Shown piece after piece: positions 59,522 to 64,000 of a stretch of DNA of 64,000 nucleotides. The notes beneath the pieces were generated by a model. It did not search any database and was not told the origin of the DNA. It saw nothing but the letters and a program-made list of their open reading frames with translations. This DNA is from JADKCZ01 sp963786945. Its GTDB lineage: Bacteria; Myxococcota; Myxococcia; Myxococcales; Anaeromyxobacteraceae. Every line of letters starts with the position of its first letter. Position 1 is the stretch's first letter. The stretch lies in assembly GCA_963786945.1 (NCBI GenBank), contig CAWBAO010000003.1:558001-622000 (forward strand), in the 5' to 3' direction. Both the position numbers and the translations under genes were made by a program.

Positions 59522-61162
59522 ATGAACGACGACAACAAGCCCACCGGCCCCGTGGTGATTCGCAAGGGGCACCTGAAGCCGCCCCCTCCCGGGACGCCAA
59601 TCGAGCAGCCGGTGGTCGAGCCCCTCGAGCCGGCCGGCGCCGCTCCCGCGCCTCGCGACGACCGGCCGCTCTGGCAGCGCCTGGCCGACGAGAAGCGGAC
59701 GGCCGGGGCGGGGACCGCACCGGCCGCCAGGGGACCGGCCCAGGGGCGACCGCCAGGCGGCCGCCCGCAGGGCACCCGCCCGTCCGGCGGCCGTCCCGGT
59801 GGCGGCCGGTCGCCCGGCGACCGCCCGCGCGGCGAACGGCCGAGGGGCGACCGGGACCGCCCGCGCCCGCACGACTCGCTGAGCGCCGACGCCCCCGCCT
59901 CCCACCTCCCGGCGGGCGAGCCGCCGCCCGCCCCCGAGTCGCAGGTCGAGGACGAGGGCTCCTTCGCCGACCTGCTGGCCTCCTCCGGCGGGGCCTCGCC
60001 GGCCCGCCGCCGCTTCAAGGCCGGCGAGAAGGTGGCCGGCAAGATCATCCAGGTGGGCGACGAGGTGACCTTCCTCGACCTCGGCAGCGGGCTGGCCGAC
60101 GGGCTCATCGAGACGCTGGAGCTGAAGGACGCCGAGGGCCAGGTCACCGCACGGGTCGGCGACATCCTCGACGCGGTGGTGGTGAAGGGCGGCGACCGGG
60201 GCGTGCAGGTCTCCATCGGCCGGGCCCGGGCCGTCACCCGCGATCACGCCCGCGAGGCCGTGCTCGCCGCCGTCGAGACCGGACTCCCGGTCGAGGGGCT
60301 GGTGAAGGCCGTCAACAAGGGCGGCCTCGAGGTCGAGGTGAACGGCGTGCGGGCCTTCTGCCCCATGTCGCAGATCGACGTCCGCTTCGTGGGCGACGCC
60401 GCCACCCTGATCGGCCAGAGGCTGCAGTTCCGCGTCAGCAAGGCCGACGACCGCGACGTGGTGCTGTCGCGCCGCGCGCTGCTCGAGGCCGAGCGGGCCG
60501 AGAAGGCCCGGGCCACCCGGCAGAGGCTGGCGGCCGGCGCCGTCTTCGAGGGGACCGTCACCAGCGTGCAGGACTACGGCGCCTTCGTCGACCTCGGCGG
60601 CATCGAGGGGCTGGTGCACGTCTCCGAGCTGGCCTGGGACCGGGTGTCCAGGCCGCAGGACCTGCTCAAGAGCGGTGACCAGGTCACCGTCACGGTGCTG
60701 CGCATCGACGAGGACCCGAGGAAGGGGGAGCGCATCGCCCTCTCGGTCAAGGCCCTGGTGCCGCGCCCCGAGCCCGTGGCGGCCGAGCCGCGGCCCGCCC
60801 GGCCCGCGCCGCCGCCGCCCCCGAAGGCCGGCGACGTGGTCGAGGCCGCCGTCGACAAGATCGAGTCCTTCGGCCTCTTCGTGAAGTTCGCCGGCGGGCG
60901 CGGCCTGGTGCCGGCCTCGGAGACCGGCACCCCGCACGGCACCGACCTGCGGCGCACCTTCAAGGTGGGCGACGCCTTCCCGGCGCTGGTGCTCCAGATC
61001 GACGAGCAGGGGCGCTTCCGCCTGTCCAGGTCGGGCGCGGCCGACGCCGCCGAGCGGGCCGACGCCCGCGCCTACATGGAGGCCGCGAAGCCCAGGGGCG
61101 GCGGCAAGGGCTTCGGGACGCTGGGCGACCTGCTCAAGAGGAAGCTGGAGCAGAAGGAGTAG
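59522..61162 (+). CDS. S1-domain RNA-binding protein with a disordered Arg/Gly/Pro N terminus
   Basis: RNA-binding protein related to ribosomal protein S1. Residues about 65-130 are a low-complexity Arg/Gly/Pro tract with repeats of the type GGRPG and DRPRGERPRG. Then come four S1-type OB folds: GEKVAGKIIQVGDEVTFLDL, GLPVEGLVKAVNKGGLEVEV, GAVFEGTVTSVQDYGAFVDL and GDVVEAAVDKIESFGLFVKF. The ATG at 59522 is preceded by a T/A-richer patch (TTTTCGCGTGTGCTATGCG) that may hold the promoter. 546 residues, close to S1 (557) but with two fewer repeats. I would call it S1-like; whether it is the ribosomal S1 itself is uncertain. Confidence 0.78.
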   Translation: MNDDNKPTGPVVIRKGHLKPPPPGTPIEQPVVEPLEPAGAAPAPRDDRPLWQRLADEKRTAGAGTAPAARGPAQGRPPGGRPQGTRPSGGRPGGGRSPGDRPRGERPRGDRDRPRPHDSLSADAPASHLPAGEPPPAPESQVEDEGSFADLLASSGGASPARRRFKAGEKVAGKIIQVGDEVTFLDLGSGLADGLIETLELKDAEGQVTARVGDILDAVVVKGGDRGVQVSIGRARAVTRDHAREAVLAAVETGLPVEGLVKAVNKGGLEVEVNGVRAFCPMSQIDVRFVGDAATLIGQRLQFRVSKADDRDVVLSRRALLEAERAEKARATRQRLAAGAVFEGTVTSVQDYGAFVDLGGIEGLVHVSELAWDRVSRPQDLLKSGDQVTVTVLRIDEDPRKGERIALSVKALVPRPEPVAAEPRPARPAPPPPPKAGDVVEAAVDKIESFGLFVKFAGGRGLVPASETGTPHGTDLRRTFKVGDAFPALVLQIDEQGRFRLSRSGAADAAERADARAYMEAAKPRGGGKGFGTLGDLLKRKLEQKE

Positions 61163-61293
61163 GCCCGGTCCCGGGGCACCGCCCCCGCTTCCCGCTGGAT
61201 CAGGACCGGCGGTGTGCGCTACCCTTCGCACCCCGCGTGGCGCCGTGCCCGCGGCTCCGCGCTTCCCTCCCCGACCGACGAGGATTCCGCCCG

Positions 61294-63081
61294 ATGGCCA
61301 CGAACGCCCCGACCGCCCACGCCGCCCTCCTCCAGTGGGTCGATGAGACCGCCAAGCTCACCAAGCCGGACAGGATCGTCTGGTGCGACGGGAGCGAGGC
61401 GGAGAAGAAGCGGCTCACCGACGAGGCGGTGGCGGCCAAGGTCCTCATCCCGCTCGACCAGAAGAAGTGGCCGGGCTGCTACTACCACCACTCCAACCCC
61501 AACGACGTGGCGCGCGTCGAGCACCTCACGGTCATCTGCACCCCGACCCGGGAGGAGGCCGGCCCCACCAACATCTGGATGGCCCCCGCCGAGGCCTACG
61601 CCAAGCTCAGCGCCATCTACGACGGCTGCATGAAGGGCCGCACCATGTACGTGGTGCCCTACATCATGGGCCCGGCCTCCTCGCCCTTCGCCAAGGTGGG
61701 CATCGAGGTGACCGACTCGGTCTACGTCGCCCTCAACATGGGGATCATGACGCGGATGGGGAAGGTGGCGCTGGACCGGCTCGGCTCGGACGGCGAGTTC
61801 AACAAGGGGCTGCACGCGGTGGCCGACTGCAGCCCGGACCGCCGCTGGATCTGCCACTTCCCGCAGGACAACACCATCTGGTCGGTCGGCTCCGGCTACG
61901 GCGGCAACGCCCTGCTCGGCAAGAAGTGCCTGGCCCTGCGCATCGGCAGCTACCTGGCCAGGAAGGAGGGCTGGCTCGCCGAGCACATGCTCATCCTCGA
62001 GGCCGAGAGCCCGCTGGGCGAGATCAGCTACGTGGCCGCCGCCTTCCCGTCGGCCTGCGGCAAGACCAACTTCGCCATGATGATCCCGCCCAAGACCTTC
62101 GAGGGCTGGAAGATCCGGACCGTGGGCGACGACATCGCCTGGATGCGCGTCGGCGAGAACGGGCAGCTCTGGGCGGTCAACCCGGAGAACGGCTACTTCG
62201 GCGTGGCCCCGGGCACCAACCGCAAGACCAACCCCAACGCCATGGAGAGCGTCCGCAAGGACTCGCTCTTCACCAACGTGGCTCGCACCAAGGACGGGGA
62301 CATCTGGTGGGAGGGCTGGGACACCGAGGCCCCCGCCGAGCTCATCGACTGGAAGGGCGCCCCCTGGAAGAAGGGCAGCCTGGACAAGGCCGCCCACCCC
62401 AACAGCCGGTTCACGGCGCCGGCCTCCAACAACCCCGCCCTCTCCTCCAAGGTGGACGACCCGGCCGGCGTGCCCATCTCGGCCATCATCTTCGGCGGCC
62501 GCCGCTCCACCACCGTGCCGCTGGTGCTGGAGGCCTTCAACTGGACCCACGGCGTCTTCATGGGCGCCACCATGGGCTCGGAGACCACCGCCGCCGCGGT
62601 CGGCCTGAAGGAGGGCGTGCGCCGCGACCCCATGGCCATGCTGCCGTTCATCGGCTACGACGCCGGCACCTACCTGCAGCACTGGCTGGACATGCAGGGG
62701 CGGATCCCCAACCCGCCCAAGGTCTTCATGGTCAACTGGTTCCGCAAGGACGCCAGCGGCAAGTTCATGTGGCCCGGCTACGGCGACAACATGCGGGTCC
62801 TCAAGTGGATCCTGGAGCGCAGCCACGGCCGCGTCACCGCCAAGGAGACGCTGGTCGGCCACGTGCCCCGCCCCGAGGACATCAACCTGAACGGCCTGGA
62901 TCTCACCAACGAGGCGGTGGCCAAGATCATGGACGTCGACCTGGCCGAGTGGGAGACCGAGCTGGAGAGCCAGCAGGAGTGGTTCGACAAGCTGGGCAAG
63001 ACCCTGCCCCGGCCCATCTCCCTGCAGCGGGACGTCCTGCTGGAGCGGGTCCGGCGCGCCCGCACCCTGGGCACGAAGTAG
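61294..63081 (+). CDS. pckG: Phosphoenolpyruvate carboxykinase (GTP)
   Basis: Interconverts oxaloacetate and PEP using GTP, a branch point between TCA cycle and gluconeogenesis. It has the P-loop like FPSACGKTNFAMM (about 250-262), the Mn-binding region with DDIAWMR and the guanine site region NWFRKD. HHSNPNDVARVEHLT is typical near the start. 595 residues, unbroken. The ATG at 61294 was preferred over a GTG-like start because it matches the usual length. Follows the S1-like gene by 131 nt. Confidence 0.97.
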   Translation: MATNAPTAHAALLQWVDETAKLTKPDRIVWCDGSEAEKKRLTDEAVAAKVLIPLDQKKWPGCYYHHSNPNDVARVEHLTVICTPTREEAGPTNIWMAPAEAYAKLSAIYDGCMKGRTMYVVPYIMGPASSPFAKVGIEVTDSVYVALNMGIMTRMGKVALDRLGSDGEFNKGLHAVADCSPDRRWICHFPQDNTIWSVGSGYGGNALLGKKCLALRIGSYLARKEGWLAEHMLILEAESPLGEISYVAAAFPSACGKTNFAMMIPPKTFEGWKIRTVGDDIAWMRVGENGQLWAVNPENGYFGVAPGTNRKTNPNAMESVRKDSLFTNVARTKDGDIWWEGWDTEAPAELIDWKGAPWKKGSLDKAAHPNSRFTAPASNNPALSSKVDDPAGVPISAIIFGGRRSTTVPLVLEAFNWTHGVFMGATMGSETTAAAVGLKEGVRRDPMAMLPFIGYDAGTYLQHWLDMQGRIPNPPKVFMVNWFRKDASGKFMWPGYGDNMRVLKWILERSHGRVTAKETLVGHVPRPEDINLNGLDLTNEAVAKIMDVDLAEWETELESQQEWFDKLGKTLPRPISLQRDVLLERVRRARTLGTK

Positions 63082-63105
63082 CCCGCGGCGGGTTACGACA
63101 CCCGC

Positions 63106-63853
63106 ATGTGCACCCTGGCGGTCTCCCTCGGCGTCGACCGCCGCTGGCCGGTGGTGGTGGCCGCCAACCGCGACGAGCGGCTGGGGCGCCCCGCCGAGGG
63201 CTGGGCCCTCCGCACCACGCCCGGCGGCGTCCCCTGGGTCGGGCCGCGCGACGCCCAGGCCGGCGGCACCTGGATCGGCCTCTCCTCGCGCGGCGTGCTG
63301 GCGGCGCTGACCAACTTCCACGCGCCGCACGCCTGGTACCCCGACCCGGCCAGGCGGTCGCGGGGCGAGCTGGTGCCGCGGGCGCTGGAGGCCCCGTCGG
63401 CCGCGGCGGCCCGCCAGTCGCTGGCGCCGCTCGACCCTGCCGCCTGGAACCCGTTCCACCTCGTGGTGGCCGACACCGAGTCGGCCTTCCTCTGGTGGTT
63501 CGACGGCGAGGCGCGCCGGCGTGGAGCCCCTCGGCGCGGGGCTGCACGTGGTCACCGAGGGCTCGCCGCACGGCCTGGGGCCCCGCGGCGACCTGGTCCG
63601 CTCCCGCTGGCCGCTCGACCCCGCGCCGGCCCGGCTCCGCGAGCTGCTGGCGCTCCACGCCCCGCCCCACCCCGCGCCCACCTGCCTCCACGTCGAGCCC
63701 ACCTACGGCACCCGCTCCTCGGCGGTGGTGCGGCTGCCGCGGGAGCTGCGCCACGCCGAGCTCTACGCCGCCGACGGCCCGCCCTGCACCTTCCCGCTCG
63801 AGGACCGCTCGGCCCTGCTGGCCGGGCTGGCCGGCCGGGCGACATCGGCTTGA
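63106..63853 (+). CDS. TANGO2/NRDE-family protein (one frameshift)
   Basis: Member of the NRDE (TANGO2) family of unknown biochemical role, linked to heme or lipid metabolism in eukaryotes. The N terminus reads MCTLAVSLG, followed by VVVAANRDERLGRPAEGW with the NRDE motif, and GGTWIGLSSRGVLAALTNF. One inserted base near 63520 changes frame before VEPLGAGLHVVTEG and a C-terminal TRSSAVVRL. About 249 residues. It follows pckG by 24 nt and could be in its transcript. Confidence 0.78.
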
Positions 63854-63887
63854 CTCCCGCCCCCCGGCGCGACATCACAGGGGCGCC

Positions 63888-64000
63888 ATGGGACTCCTCG
63901 ACCGCGTCAACCTGCAGAAGCACGTCTCCGAGCCGCCGGAGGCCATCGACCTGCTGGCGGACCACGCCATCCAGGTCAGCTGGCCGGGCGGGAAGCGGGT
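63888..64000 (+). CDS. Start of a DUF971/GBBH-like N-terminal domain gene (partial)
   Basis: The last 113 nt read from an ATG as MGLLDRVNLQKHVSEPPEAI and on to DHAIQVSWPGGKR, resembling the GBBH-like (DUF971) domain found beside iron-sulfur genes. Only 37 residues are seen, so the call is tentative. It lies 34 nt after the TANGO2-like gene. Confidence 0.45.
   Translation, partial: MGLLDRVNLQKHVSEPPEAIDLLADHAIQVSWPGGKR

Overview
The window is a very GC-rich stretch of bacterial chromosome, clearly above two thirds G+C by eye. Gene content and order point to the Myxococcota, most like the Anaeromyxobacter lineage: GTP-dependent PEP carboxykinase, an actin-like PilM operon, pilG/pilH/pilI and paired two-component systems beside the pilus genes, and an Omp85 protein with many POTRA repeats. 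This assignment rests on family knowledge, not a search. I see no rRNA, tRNA, CRISPR array, insertion sequence or phage gene.

Layout. 1-2951 (minus): ftsE, a conserved unknown, murI and a damaged lipoprotein gene. 3215-8122 (plus): tolQ-tolR-tolA-tolB, then ppx and an MtnX-like phosphatase. 8119-19044 (minus): tamA, tamB, an ExeA-like AAA ATPase and a long TPR protein. 19203-22170 (minus): accC, accB, efp and a roadblock protein. 22298-54778: an almost complete type IVa pilus locus of about 32 kb. 54921-64000: ribF, a small membrane protein, acnA, a DsrE-like protein, an S1-domain protein, pckG, a TANGO2-like protein and the start of a DUF971-type gene.

The pilus locus is a set of facing operons. 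The minus-strand arm pilD-pilS2-STT3-like-pilR2-xre-pilM-N-O-P-Q-lipoprotein builds the peptidase, alignment complex and secretin. From the centre rightward on plus run two tandem pilA copies, pilG-pilI-pilH (ABC system) and a minor pilin/adhesin operon (FimT-like, PilV, PilW, PilX, PilY1). That operon meets pilB-pilT-pilC-pilS-pilR, read leftward, at a shared hairpin. Two NtrC-type activators are encoded, and GG-N10-GC sigma-54 promoter matches lie before pilA1, pilA2, pilG and (weaker) the xre-pilM operon, which suggests one local regulon. The most unusual part is an STT3-type oligosaccharyltransferase-like membrane protein placed between pilS2 and pilR2, a few kb from two pilins that each carry one N-X-T sequon.

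Caution: single-base indels interrupt many genes that should be essential (tolQ, tolB, pilT, pilW, pilY1 and especially pilB with about eleven). Sense coding resumes in another frame immediately after each break, so I treat these as probable sequence errors. Coordinates of affected genes span the whole reconstructed gene.
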